From the NCBI RefSeq assembly GCF_003583365.1, contig NZ_QXED01000004.1, forward strand, positions 372,001-436,000: 64,000 bases of DNA, written 5' to 3'. Origin of the DNA: Fibrisoma montanum (GTDB taxonomy: Bacteria; Bacteroidota; Bacteroidia; Cytophagales; Spirosomataceae). Position 1 is the stretch's first letter. Each line of letters opens with the position of its first letter. The position numbers were made by a program, and so were the translations under genes. This document shows, one piece after another, positions 52,849-61,447 of this stretch. The notes under the pieces were generated by a model. It saw nothing but the letters and a program-made list of their open reading frames with translations, was not told where the DNA came from and did not search any database.

Positions 52849-54069
52849 ATGAAACTGATGCTGAAACGTATTGCTGCGAAGCCGGCAGCGCCGGCTTTCC
52901 TTTATTTAGTCGCTTGTGTTGGCTTGCTGGCTGGCTACCCGGTATCTGTCGCTTTGGCCCAGCCGGATATGTCCTGTCCGGAAGCAACCGTTCAGCAGCG
53001 CCCGACGCAGTGGATACGGCGCGGCAGTTCGTGGGTGGGTTCTGATCTGCAGAACATTACCAGGGCGATGCAGCCCCAGATTGCTGCCCGGCAAGACAAG
53101 CTGTTGAGCTTTATCCGGCAGGCGTATCCGGAGCCGCGAGGCCTTGAAGCCCGCCAGGGAACCAGCATCAACACCGATCACCACAGCCTGTATGAAAAGC
53201 GGCCGAACGGCCCCCTGCGCTACACCGTGCGGGTGATGTTCCACCACTACTGGTGCTTCCGGGGCAAGCCGGAAGTATCGGGCGAAACGGGAACCCGGAT
53301 TGAGATGCACGCCAATTTTCTGTACAAGTTCATGAGGGAGGTAGGTTACCAGCTGCCCAATGGCCAGGAGATCTACTACATGCCGAAGCAGGTAGGTACG
53401 CTGAAAGGCTACCCCGTCTACAGCACTCACCCTGATGATCGTGACCGTAAGCGCGAATCCATTTTGATTCTGCCCGATCAGCGATTACCGGTTCGGGCCG
53501 TTAGTCGGGAGGAGGTGGTGCGCTTATTTCAGGCTACGTTACGCAACATGCTGGCAGAGAACGAAGAAACGACGAAGGTGCTGGAAGCCTCTCTGAAAGA
53601 AAGCGAAGCCTATGCCGCCAGGATTGAATTTAAGACTGAGGCCGAACGCCAGAAATACATCAACGGCAACCGGCAAAGCGTCGAGCGTGGTCGTCAGAAG
53701 CGCGAGGCATCAGCCCGGGAATGGCGCGAAAACATTGACCGTCTGGAAACAATGCTGACTGCTATGACGCCCGCAGAGCGGAGTACACAGGCGGTGCTGG
53801 GTGAGCCTTATGGACTGATGATGAACCAGCGCGGACAAGGGACGTTTGCTGAGCAGGCGGCATTCCCCTACAGCCGGCCCGTCGTAACGCACGATCTTGC
53901 GTATGGAAGCAGCAAACTGCCCCGCCCGGCGGTTCAATTCATTCACCTGCAAATGACTTACGAAACCGCGCCTGACATGGTAGCCAAGCGGGCGATGATG
54001 AGCCAGTTTTTGGAGAAGGTGGATCTGGATGGACTGCGCGGAATGCTGGAGTTGCCCCCAACTCCCTAA
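52849..54069 (+). CDS. exported hypothetical protein (406 aa)
   Basis: The start was set at ATG 52849 (MKLMLKRIAAKP); the preceding TTG is unlikely. There is a hydrophobic N-terminal signal (about 15-38, ending ALAQ). The mature part includes HHSLYEKRPNGPLRYTVRVMFHHYWC split near FHHYW, a glycine- and arginine-rich coiled region (about 220-310, many Glu/Arg) predicted helical, and a C-terminal helix-rich tail. The central part could be an unusual folded domain. No family is recognised. It lies between two exported hydrolase units. Confidence 0.75.
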   Translation: MKLMLKRIAAKPAAPAFLYLVACVGLLAGYPVSVALAQPDMSCPEATVQQRPTQWIRRGSSWVGSDLQNITRAMQPQIAARQDKLLSFIRQAYPEPRGLEARQGTSINTDHHSLYEKRPNGPLRYTVRVMFHHYWCFRGKPEVSGETGTRIEMHANFLYKFMREVGYQLPNGQEIYYMPKQVGTLKGYPVYSTHPDDRDRKRESILILPDQRLPVRAVSREEVVRLFQATLRNMLAENEETTKVLEASLKESEAYAARIEFKTEAERQKYINGNRQSVERGRQKREASAREWRENIDRLETMLTAMTPAERSTQAVLGEPYGLMMNQRGQGTFAEQAAFPYSRPVVTHDLAYGSSKLPRPAVQFIHLQMTYETAPDMVAKRAMMSQFLEKVDLDGLRGMLELPPTP

Positions 54070-54118
54070 AGGGGGCTACTGATCCCGGATAGTGCAGCTC
54101 CCTTCAGGGGAGTTGGTG
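54054..54118. repeat. inverted pair of REP-like hairpins
   Basis: GCCCCC...GGGGGC (54054-54076) overlaps the stop of the preceding gene. The block 54097-54118 reads, on the other strand, CAACTCCCCTGAAGGGAG, very close to CAACTCCCTAAAGGGGG in the first block. The two are therefore inverted copies about 20 nt apart, as in paired REP elements. They could also terminate the upstream gene. Confidence 0.65.
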
Positions 54119-54140
54119 GTGAAAATTACCTCTCAAATCC

Positions 54141-54160
54141 GGATCTGAGCAGATTTGAGC
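54141..54160 (+). promoter_or_regulatory. tandem 10-mer leader element before the serine hydrolase gene
   Basis: GGATCTGAGC followed directly by AGATTTGAGC, 58 nt before the ATG at 54199. This matches the element at 51111-51130 in sequence, tandem arrangement and distance to the start codon. Confidence 0.55.
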
Positions 54161-54198
54161 CTTGTTTCTGGCCTGTTTTGAGCCAAAAACAACGTAAC

Positions 54199-55575
54199 AT
54201 GAAAAGATTACTATGGGCGGCTACCGCACTGCTCGCTCAAATCCTAACCTCTCCACTCAACGCCCAACAAGTCAGAACCACGGCCGAAAAACTGGACGAA
54301 TATCTCACTTCGGCTCAACAAGCTTACCGGTTCAATGGTGTCGCCCTGGTAGCGCACAAAGGGAAAGTGCTGCTGCACAAGGCGTATGGGGTTCGCAACG
54401 CCGTAACCAAAGCACCCAATGACACCAGTACCCGTTTTCCGATTCTGTCGATTACAAAGTCGTTTACGTCGGCGTTAATTCTGAAGTTACAGGAGGAGGA
54501 TAAACTATCGGTAGATGATAACCTAAGCCAATACTTTCCTGACTATCCTAATGGCGACAAGATCAAACTGCATCATTTGTTAACGCATACGTCGGGCATT
54601 TTCAACTACACCGACATGATTGATGAAGGGGATTCGGCTATTGTCTGCCATCCGGTGCCGAAGCAGCGTGTGCTGGAGCTATTCTGGGACAAGCCGTTGG
54701 AGTTTAGGCCCGGCAAACAGTACGCCTACAACAACTCCGCATACTTTCTGCTGGGTATGATTATTGAAAAAGTGACCGGTAAATCCTACGAGCAGGCCAT
54801 GCGCGACATGATCTTTCAGCCGCTCGGTATGACCCAGTCCGGCTTTGATTTCATTAATCTTCCGGCACAATCGAGAGCATTTGGGTACGATACGTTAACC
54901 ACCGATTACTTCTCGCCTTATCCACATTACGATTCAACGGTGGCGTATTCGGCCGGGGCAATCTACAGCACAACCAGCGATATGTACAAGTGGGGGCGGG
55001 CCGTGGCTAACCAACAATTGCTTTCGGCAAAGTCGTGGAAGCAGGCCTTTACACCACGGCTAAATCAATATGGCTACGGCTGGTTTATCGACAAAACAAA
55101 CGGCAAAGAGTATGTTCGGCACGACGGCGGTTATCCTGGCTTCATGTCAACCTTTGTGTACTACCCGAAAGAAGACCTGACGATTGTTTTGCTTAATAAC
55201 TTCGGTAACTATGGCGAGTCGCTGGTGCCCTTGATGATTGCTATTTCGGGTATTGTTTTCGGTGAGCCGTATGATTTGTGGCAACCCCGCCAGTATATGA
55301 AGCTTGAAACGAAGGCCTTGAGTCAATACGTTGGAAGCTACGCGCTGAACGATAAGTACAAGATTGATCTTGTGTTAAAGAACGACGGATTGTATGCGCA
55401 AGGAAAGGGCAAAACGCAATTTTCTGAACTGCCGCTGTACGCGAGTGGAGAAGACAGGTTCTTTTTTGGGACGTATAATACGAGATTCACCTTTGAAAGG
55501 AATGAAGCGGGCAAGGTGGTTAAGTTCACCCTGCGCGAACACGGCCAGGATACCGAATGGAAGAAGTTGAATTAA
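54199..55575 (+). CDS. class C beta-lactamase-like serine hydrolase, exported
   Basis: A 458-residue exported enzyme of the beta-lactamase/D-alanyl-D-alanine carboxypeptidase family. The ATG at 54199 starts a signal peptide (MKRLLWAATALLAQ). Active-site motifs are Ser84-x-x-Lys87 (SITK), Tyr177-x-Asn179 (YNN) and His308-x-Gly (HDGG), the His replacing the Lys of KTG, as in many esterase-like members. The C-terminal ~110 residues form a beta domain (LSQYVGSYALNDKYKIDLVLK). It may be an esterase or peptidase rather than a true beta-lactamase. The next S41 peptidase gene starts 8 nt after its stop. Confidence 0.88.
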   Translation: MKRLLWAATALLAQILTSPLNAQQVRTTAEKLDEYLTSAQQAYRFNGVALVAHKGKVLLHKAYGVRNAVTKAPNDTSTRFPILSITKSFTSALILKLQEEDKLSVDDNLSQYFPDYPNGDKIKLHHLLTHTSGIFNYTDMIDEGDSAIVCHPVPKQRVLELFWDKPLEFRPGKQYAYNNSAYFLLGMIIEKVTGKSYEQAMRDMIFQPLGMTQSGFDFINLPAQSRAFGYDTLTTDYFSPYPHYDSTVAYSAGAIYSTTSDMYKWGRAVANQQLLSAKSWKQAFTPRLNQYGYGWFIDKTNGKEYVRHDGGYPGFMSTFVYYPKEDLTIVLLNNFGNYGESLVPLMIAISGIVFGEPYDLWQPRQYMKLETKALSQYVGSYALNDKYKIDLVLKNDGLYAQGKGKTQFSELPLYASGEDRFFFGTYNTRFTFERNEAGKVVKFTLREHGQDTEWKKLN

Positions 55576-55582
55576 ACCTCTA

Positions 55583-56683
55583 ATGAAAAGCTACTTAGTT
55601 GCTTTTGTTTGGCTGTACGGTTTAGTGGTTCACCAGGCTACCGCCCAGCGCCGGCCAGACAACGACCCCGTTTTAACGTTCAAAGCTTTCTGGCAAAGCT
55701 ACCAGGATAAGTATCCAACTTTCGATATGAAACAGGTCGATTGGCAGCAACAGTACATCAGGTATGCACCGCTGGTCGACAGTACTACCTCGCCAGAGCG
55801 CTTGTTCACGGTTCTGTCGGAGATGATCCGACCGTTGCATGACGCTCATGTTCGGTTAGCGATCCGTAATGTAAAACCACCGAAGGTGTTCTGGCCCAGA
55901 AAGCCCTCGGTTTATTCCAATCAGTTTCAGTTTAACAAGGATTCCGTTCAGACGTACTGGCAGGCTACCGATGCCACCTTAGCGAAGCAGGGTTTTGAAC
56001 CATTACGCGCGATTGGAGGAACCAACGAGGACAGTACCCGGGAGTTTTATTACGCCAGATCCGGGGATTACGGCTATGTACGAATTAGCTCCTGTACGTA
56101 TGGCAAGAGAGGGTCAGGCCCAAAACTGAGGGAACTGGATAGCATCTTAGCCTATTTCGGATCGGTCAGGGGAGTACTACTGGACATACGCTTCAACCAG
56201 GGGGGCGGAGACCGGTTTGCTTTTGGGGTAGCCGGTCGCTTTGTCGACAAGGGGCGGGTGGGTTGCTATCGGTATCGCCGACGAAAACGTGGTGGGTATA
56301 CAGACTTTGTTAAACTGACTACGTTTCGCCTGCGACCCAAAGGCAAACACCAGTTTCCAAAGCTGCCAATCGCTTTGCTGACCAATGATCGAACCGTGAG
56401 CGCGGGCGACATCCTCGCGCTTATCATGCACCCTTTACCCAATGTTCGGTTAGTCGGCGAAAACACCGAAGGCAGTTTTGATAGTTTTCGATTTATGCAA
56501 CTACCCAATGGCTGGTTCTATTCGGTACCCCAAAAACGGTTTCATGACGCCCAAAACAAGTGTTACGAAGGCAGCGGTGTTCCCGTCGACGTCAAAGTAA
56601 TCGTCGGTAAGGATGACCTGCGGGCCAGCCATGATCCTGTAATTAGGCAGGCGTTGGCTGATCTGACGAATCGTCAACCCTGA
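55583..56683 (+). CDS. S41 family peptidase, exported (second copy)
   Basis: A 366-residue exported peptidase, cotranscribed with the serine hydrolase (7-nt gap). The signal peptide ends near ATAQ (22). S41 landmarks are FDMKQVDWQQQYIRYAPLV (helical N-lobe), LLDIRFNQGGGDRFAFGVA and the nucleophile Ser273 in DRTVSAGDILALIM. It is only distantly related to the 51166-52668 product. A 22-residue basic stretch (GCYRYRRRKRGGYTDF) precedes the core loop. Confidence 0.87.
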   Translation: MKSYLVAFVWLYGLVVHQATAQRRPDNDPVLTFKAFWQSYQDKYPTFDMKQVDWQQQYIRYAPLVDSTTSPERLFTVLSEMIRPLHDAHVRLAIRNVKPPKVFWPRKPSVYSNQFQFNKDSVQTYWQATDATLAKQGFEPLRAIGGTNEDSTREFYYARSGDYGYVRISSCTYGKRGSGPKLRELDSILAYFGSVRGVLLDIRFNQGGGDRFAFGVAGRFVDKGRVGCYRYRRRKRGGYTDFVKLTTFRLRPKGKHQFPKLPIALLTNDRTVSAGDILALIMHPLPNVRLVGENTEGSFDSFRFMQLPNGWFYSVPQKRFHDAQNKCYEGSGVPVDVKVIVGKDDLRASHDPVIRQALADLTNRQP

Positions 56684-56726
56684 ATCAGTTGACAACTTGG
56701 CTACGTAAGGAAACGGACGGATCGTA

Positions 56727-57185
56727 TCAGAGCCGCCAGTTGCTTACCCGGCGCCCGTCAATGGAGTATTTGCCCGGGCCCAGAAAGAACAGGGTCGTAT
56801 AGATCAACAAATAGAGTAACGGTAATTCTCTGTCACCGAATGGCTTGTCGGCATTGGCGATAAAAGCCGCCACCACCATAGTAAACATAATCGGCAGTGT
56901 AGCCAGTCGGGTATAAAGCCCAAGCAGGACTAAAAACGCACAACCTACTTCGGCCGAAGTTGCCAGGACCAGCGAGAGGCCGCTACCAAGGCCAAGCGGG
57001 TCGCCGAAGGCCATGTTGCCGTTCAGAATTTTAGTAAGCTTAGGAATGCCGTGCGTGAACATAAAGCCAGTTACCAACAGCCGAAGCACTAACAGCCAGC
57101 CATGTACGGCCGACGAGCTGGCCATAACGCCAAGTGGTGGAGTTGAGCCAGTGGACCGATCCATTCTTCGAGCGCGCAGGTTCAT
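56727..57185 (-). CDS. DoxX family membrane protein
   Basis: A 152-residue membrane protein of the DoxX/DoxD type with four helices (about 27-45, 60-80, 87-105 and 115-140). Family features include LLVTGFMFTHGIPKLTKIL, LVLATSAEVGCAFLVLLGLYTRLA, split, and the C-terminal ELPLLYLLIYTTLFFLGPGKYSID. A later start at residue 8 or 21 is possible. Members take part in redox or quinone-related roles in some bacteria; the role here is unknown. Confidence 0.88.
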   Translation of the reverse strand: MNLRARRMDRSTGSTPPLGVMASSSAVHGWLLVLRLLVTGFMFTHGIPKLTKILNGNMAFGDPLGLGSGLSLVLATSAEVGCAFLVLLGLYTRLATLPIMFTMVVAAFIANADKPFGDRELPLLYLLIYTTLFFLGPGKYSIDGRRVSNWRL

Positions 57186-57409
57186 GAGAAGGAGCTTTGA
57201 TGAAACGTTGAACTAATTATCAGACAACAAATTAGGTCAGCAGGTGTTTGCCAAACGTCTAAACTAAATTGATAGACGTAGTCTGGTTTCTCAGAATCTG
57301 GCTAACCGGAGCCGGCACCGGTACGTAATGTGTAAGCATAATTACCCAACAATCATAAACCATACTAAGTTAGTAGGCAAACGAATGACCCTAACGTAGT
57401 GCTGATTGT

Positions 57410-58249
57410 ATGGAGAGTTGTGTGTCGAGCTGGAATGAACTGATGAATTGTTTGTACGAAGAGTCCTGGATGGCTGATATTCAGCGGTTTCGATCTCCGT
57501 ATGCGTTCCGCGGCATGCCCGATGATACCTACACGCTAACGACGTCGCTGATGCGGCTCGGGCCCGGTTGCAGCCAGTTTGAGGGACACCTGCTTCGTAA
57601 CTTCAAAAAATACGCAACCCGCGACGTACTGGAACATGACTCGTTCTGGCACTGGCTGGCGGTAGCCCAGCATCATGGCCTTCCGACGCGACTGATGGAC
57701 TGGACGTTCTCTCCGTTGGTGGCGCTGCATTTTGTTACGTCCGATCCCATCTTATTTGATCGCGATGGGGCCGTGTGGTGCATCAACTATAAGAAAGTAC
57801 ATCAGTTTCTGCCCGAATCGCTCACCTCTACCCTGCATCAGGAAGGAGCCGACGTGTTTACGGTCGAACTGCTGAACGATATCCAGTCGCTGGAGGAGTT
57901 TGATCGATTGTCGGAGGAAAAGTTTGCGCTGTTTTTCGAGCCACCGTCCATCGATGATCGGATCGTGAACCAGTACGCCCTGTTTTCGGTCGTATCCAGT
58001 CCCGAACTGCCGCTGGATGAGTGGCTGGATAGCCACGACGATATGTACCGGAAAATCATCATCCCGGCCGGACTGAAGTGGGAAATCCGCGATAAACTCG
58101 ATCAGGCCAACATCAACGAACGCGTGTTGTTTCCGGGGTTGGATGGGCTGAGCAGCTGGCTTCGTCGGCAGTATATGTCTCCGCTTCGGCCGGTACGTGA
58201 AGACCCCAGACAGACCCCTTCGCTCACAGCCCGTTATCCGGCCCAATGA
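57410..58249 (+). CDS. FRG domain-containing protein
   Basis: A 279-residue cytoplasmic protein with an FRG domain (about 28-130): RSPYAFRGMPDDTYTLTTSLMRLG (FRG motif near 34) and AQHHGLPTRLMDWTFSPLVALHF. The domain is fully present, and a C-terminal region of ~130 residues follows. FRG proteins are of unknown function; some occur in mobile or defence-associated contexts, but nothing nearby supports that here. Its last codons overlap the 3' end of the convergent histidine kinase gene by 26 bases. Confidence 0.85.
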   Translation: MESCVSSWNELMNCLYEESWMADIQRFRSPYAFRGMPDDTYTLTTSLMRLGPGCSQFEGHLLRNFKKYATRDVLEHDSFWHWLAVAQHHGLPTRLMDWTFSPLVALHFVTSDPILFDRDGAVWCINYKKVHQFLPESLTSTLHQEGADVFTVELLNDIQSLEEFDRLSEEKFALFFEPPSIDDRIVNQYALFSVVSSPELPLDEWLDSHDDMYRKIIIPAGLKWEIRDKLDQANINERVLFPGLDGLSSWLRRQYMSPLRPVREDPRQTPSLTARYPAQ

Positions 58250-59573
58250 GCGGAACCACTACTTCAAATTCGTCGTCGGTTTCGCGGATGTCTACTTCGG
58301 GCTGATGGAGCAGCTCGTATTTGGTCATGATGGTCAGCAGGCCCTTTTTGGTAGAAATGACCCGATCCCGCGATTTGCGCTGGAGGTTGTTCGAAACGAC
58401 TAACGTACTGAGCGCGTTGGTCCGGATCCGAATCATTAAGGGACGACTTGCCGACACTACGTTGTGCTTGACCGCGTTTTCGACCAGCAGTTGCAGGGTC
58501 AGCGGGGGGAGCTTATGATTCTGGTACCTGCGGTCGATCGACAGCTCCAGCTCAATACCCCGGCCGTAGCGGGTTTTCAGCAGGTGATAGTACGAGTGAA
58601 TGAAGTCAATTTCGGTGTCGAGCGTGGTCAGTTCGTGTTCGTTTGTGCGCAGCAGGTAGCGGTACACCTTCGACAGTTCATCGACAAATTCTTCGGCTTT
58701 GTCCGGTGCGTCGGAGATCAGCGACGACAGGGAGTTGAGCGAATTGAACAGAAAGTGCGGATTTAGCTGAGCCTGTAACACCCGCATCTGCACCTCCGAA
58801 ACCTCCTGTTTCAGGCGCTGTACGGCCAGTTCGGCTTCCAGTTGTTCGCGGTGACGTTTTTCCCGTTCGCGAGCCAGTTCCTGCTCAATTACGGCTTTTT
58901 TGATGATCACCTGCCGCTGCCGCTGGGCCAGACCCAGGGAGAAGAACATCAGTTCGAGAATAATACCGATCTGCATGTATGTCAGCGGGGCGTGCCAGAA
59001 ACCGGTCATATCGCGCCATTCGTCGGAGGCAAAGATGGTCAGCAGCATAGCCGCCAGTCCGCCCAGTACGAGCATGGCCGAGCCCGAAATAAAGTAGCGG
59101 GATGCGTAGCTCTTAACCCGGAAAATTTTGAAAATAATGTACCAGGCTACCACCGCCAGGGTGATGCGGACAACGGAATGAATGGTTTCGTGAATTGGTT
59201 CGCGCCAATGGTCCGATAAAAAACAGAACCAGATCTCCAGGCCGATGTAAGCCAGCAGAAACACCTGGCTAACCCGAAATAACTTTAACAGGCCGGGGAG
59301 CCGTTCGCGGATACCAATGAATATGTTGGCGAAATCGTAATAAACGAAGTATGCCAGCATGGGCCCGGCAATGCGTACAAAATGCCGGGCGTTGGTGGGC
59401 AGGTTGTCGTCGAGGGTGGTACCGCGAATCAGAAAATAACCCACCCAGACCAGAACATAGGCGGTATACAGCCCGTAGATGCGCTCCCGATACGAAAACC
59501 ATTGCACCACGTTAAACAGGAGCATGGTGGTGACCATGCCCAGAAACAGCACGTTCCAGACCTCGTACGTCAT
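58224..59573 (-). CDS. 7TM sensor histidine kinase (LytS-type catalytic domain)
   Basis: A 449-residue membrane kinase starting MTYEVWNVLF; the TTG start 15 nt upstream is less likely. Seven transmembrane helices (about 1-220) resemble the 7TMR-DISM sensor without an extracellular DISMED2 domain. A coiled coil rich in Glu/Arg (230-265) leads to the His_kinase segment with phospho-acceptor His273 (NPHFLFNSLNSLSSLI), followed by an HATPase_c domain with LLVENAVKHNVV. No response regulator is adjacent. Confidence 0.92.
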   Translation of the reverse strand: MTYEVWNVLFLGMVTTMLLFNVVQWFSYRERIYGLYTAYVLVWVGYFLIRGTTLDDNLPTNARHFVRIAGPMLAYFVYYDFANIFIGIRERLPGLLKLFRVSQVFLLAYIGLEIWFCFLSDHWREPIHETIHSVVRITLAVVAWYIIFKIFRVKSYASRYFISGSAMLVLGGLAAMLLTIFASDEWRDMTGFWHAPLTYMQIGIILELMFFSLGLAQRQRQVIIKKAVIEQELAREREKRHREQLEAELAVQRLKQEVSEVQMRVLQAQLNPHFLFNSLNSLSSLISDAPDKAEEFVDELSKVYRYLLRTNEHELTTLDTEIDFIHSYYHLLKTRYGRGIELELSIDRRYQNHKLPPLTLQLLVENAVKHNVVSASRPLMIRIRTNALSTLVVSNNLQRKSRDRVISTKKGLLTIMTKYELLHQPEVDIRETDDEFEVVVPLIGPDNGL

Positions 59574-59799
59574 GCAATAAGCAACCAATAGACGATTTGC
59601 TTATCAAAAATAAACAAAATATCCTGGATAAACCCGATTGTTTTGTGCAAACGGCGGGCTGACTGTGTGAAGGGCAAACTGCCTCCCTAACTTTTCCCGC
59701 TGGTCGGCGTTTGTAGTAATACTTTGTCCTGGCCAAGCACCAGCTTGGCCTTAGCATTTCAACTCAACGGGTCAGGCAGGCGCCTGGCCAGGACGTTAC

Positions 59800-60489
59800 A
59801 TGGCTAGATTCAACAACCTGCATAGCTGGCAGCTCACCCCGGCCGAGGCTGTCGCCCTGCAGCAGCAACTGCGGAGTGAGATCCGTATTGAGCCGCTGAC
59901 CCGCCCGGTCGAGACCATCGCGGGCTGCGATATTTCGTTCAACAAGTTTGAGGAAACGGTCTACGCCGGCATCGTGGTGCTCCAACTCGACACCCTCGAC
60001 GTAGTGGCCGAAGTAGGCGTTATCAGCTCAGCCACCTTTCCGTACGTACCGGGGCTGCTGTCGTTCCGGGAGGGGCCAGCCCTGCTGGATGCGTGGGCTA
60101 AACTCAGGATCGAGCCGGATGTGGTCATGTTCGACGGACAGGGCATTGCGCACCCTCGCCGGATCGGGATTGCTTCGCACATGGGCCTGTTCATCGACCG
60201 GCCGGCCTTTGGCTGCGCCAAGTCGGTGCTGGTCGGTAAGTACGACGAACCGGCTCCCGAGCGCGGCAGCTGGTCGCCCATGACGCATTACCGTGAAGTC
60301 ATTGGAGCGGCCCTGCGAACCAAAGATAAAGTCAATCCGGTCTACGTATCGCCCGGTCACCTGATCGACATGGAAACGGCCATTGACCTGACTCTCCGCT
60401 GCAATGGGGGGTACCGTATTCCCGAACCAACCCGCCGGGCGCATAATCTGGTGAATGCGCTACGGCGCGGAGAGCGGCAACCGGATTAA
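59800..60489 (+). CDS. nfi: endonuclease V
   Basis: A 229-residue cytoplasmic DNA repair nuclease that nicks near deoxyinosine. All expected catalytic residues can be aligned to the family: Asp44 (AGCDISF), Glu91 (LLSFRE), Asp112 (FDGQGIAHPRR) and His187 (VSPGHLID). The damage-sensing wedge is FPYVPG (80-85). Length is usual for bacterial Nfi. Its stop overlaps the convergent AraC stop (TTAA at 60486-60489). Confidence 0.95.
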   Translation: MARFNNLHSWQLTPAEAVALQQQLRSEIRIEPLTRPVETIAGCDISFNKFEETVYAGIVVLQLDTLDVVAEVGVISSATFPYVPGLLSFREGPALLDAWAKLRIEPDVVMFDGQGIAHPRRIGIASHMGLFIDRPAFGCAKSVLVGKYDEPAPERGSWSPMTHYREVIGAALRTKDKVNPVYVSPGHLIDMETAIDLTLRCNGGYRIPEPTRRAHNLVNALRRGERQPD

Positions 60490-61343
60490 GCCGGAAAGGC
60501 TGTTGCCCGCTGCCGGTACATCTTGGGGCTGATCGAGTAATATTTCCGGAACAGCTTGCTGAGGTGGCTTTCGTCCGTGAAGCCTAATTCATCCGCAATC
60601 TGCGACACTGTGAGATCGCTGAACTCCAGCCGATTTTCAACCAGCTTCAGTTTGTATCGAATGATGTAGCTCTGTAGGCTCTCGCCCGTATGCTTGCGGA
60701 AGTATTCGCCGATGTAGGTGGGAGACAGGTTGAAGCGGTCGGCCAGGTGATCGGCCCGCAATTTGTCCGGTTCGTGAATATGCTGCTGGATATACAGCGT
60801 CATGTCTTTCAGCATCGACGATGAAGCGATGTTTCCGGGCAGGCCGATGTGCCCTTTCTCCGCTACGTTGCGGGCCACGATGTTCAGCAGGAGTTGCAGG
60901 CCGTTCTGGAGGATCGTTTCGTAAAAGGGGCCTTTGTTAACGTATTCCCGGACCAGTCCATTGATCAGCTGGCCCGCAAACAAACGGTCAGAGTCGTTAT
61001 GAAGCAAGCAATCAGGCTGGTGAGCGTGCTGTGCCAATACGTATTCCAGCTTCCTGAACCAGTCGGGGCGCTCACCCGCAACGGTCTGGAAAAACTGCTC
61101 GGTGAACCGGATGCTGACAAACTGAGTCGGTGCGTCAACATCAAGCGAGTGGCAGTCTGTTGGGGTTACCAGAAACAGATTGCCTTTTCGGTACGCAAAC
61201 TTGTTCTGGTTGATGCACTGACGTCCAACACCATCCTGAATGTACAGCAACTCAAAGAACGCGTGCTGATGAGGAGGCTGGTGCCAGTCCACAACGTCCA
61301 TCAGGCGAATATCAAACGGCTGGTATAATCGCTCGGTTAGCAT
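60486..61343 (-). CDS. AraC family transcriptional regulator
   Basis: A 285-residue regulator with an N-terminal cupin (about 1-130: WHQPPHQHAFFELLYIQDGVGRQCI, split after HAFFE) and a C-terminal two-HTH domain (NLSPTYIGEYFRKHTGE and QIADELGFTDESHLSKLFRKYYSISP). It is divergent from the quinone-reductase-like gene, its likely target, and convergent with nfi. Confidence 0.92.
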   Translation of the reverse strand: MLTERLYQPFDIRLMDVVDWHQPPHQHAFFELLYIQDGVGRQCINQNKFAYRKGNLFLVTPTDCHSLDVDAPTQFVSIRFTEQFFQTVAGERPDWFRKLEYVLAQHAHQPDCLLHNDSDRLFAGQLINGLVREYVNKGPFYETILQNGLQLLLNIVARNVAEKGHIGLPGNIASSSMLKDMTLYIQQHIHEPDKLRADHLADRFNLSPTYIGEYFRKHTGESLQSYIIRYKLKLVENRLEFSDLTVSQIADELGFTDESHLSKLFRKYYSISPKMYRQRATAFPA

Positions 61344-61389
61344 AATAAGTACCTGAAAAACTACTTATCAAACCTGAAATACTACCGGC

Positions 61390-61417
61390 TTGGTTCGTTG
61401 GGGCGCGGCTACTTTTG
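61390..61417 (+). promoter_or_regulatory. Bacteroidota-type promoter for the quinone-reductase-like gene
   Basis: TTG at 61390-61392 and TACTTTTG at 61410-61417 (exact TAnnTTTG) have a 17-nt gap, close to the usual -33/-7 layout. The -7 box ends 30 nt before the start codon at 61448. It lies in the divergent region shared with the AraC gene. Confidence 0.6.
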
Positions 61418-61447
61418 CAGCGTCATACAATCAACACCCAACGAATC

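Noticed and set aside
58224-58249. Possible misannotated end of the FRG-domain gene
   Set aside because: Both overlapping genes keep intact conserved domains far from the overlap, so a tail-to-tail overlap is simpler than an error.
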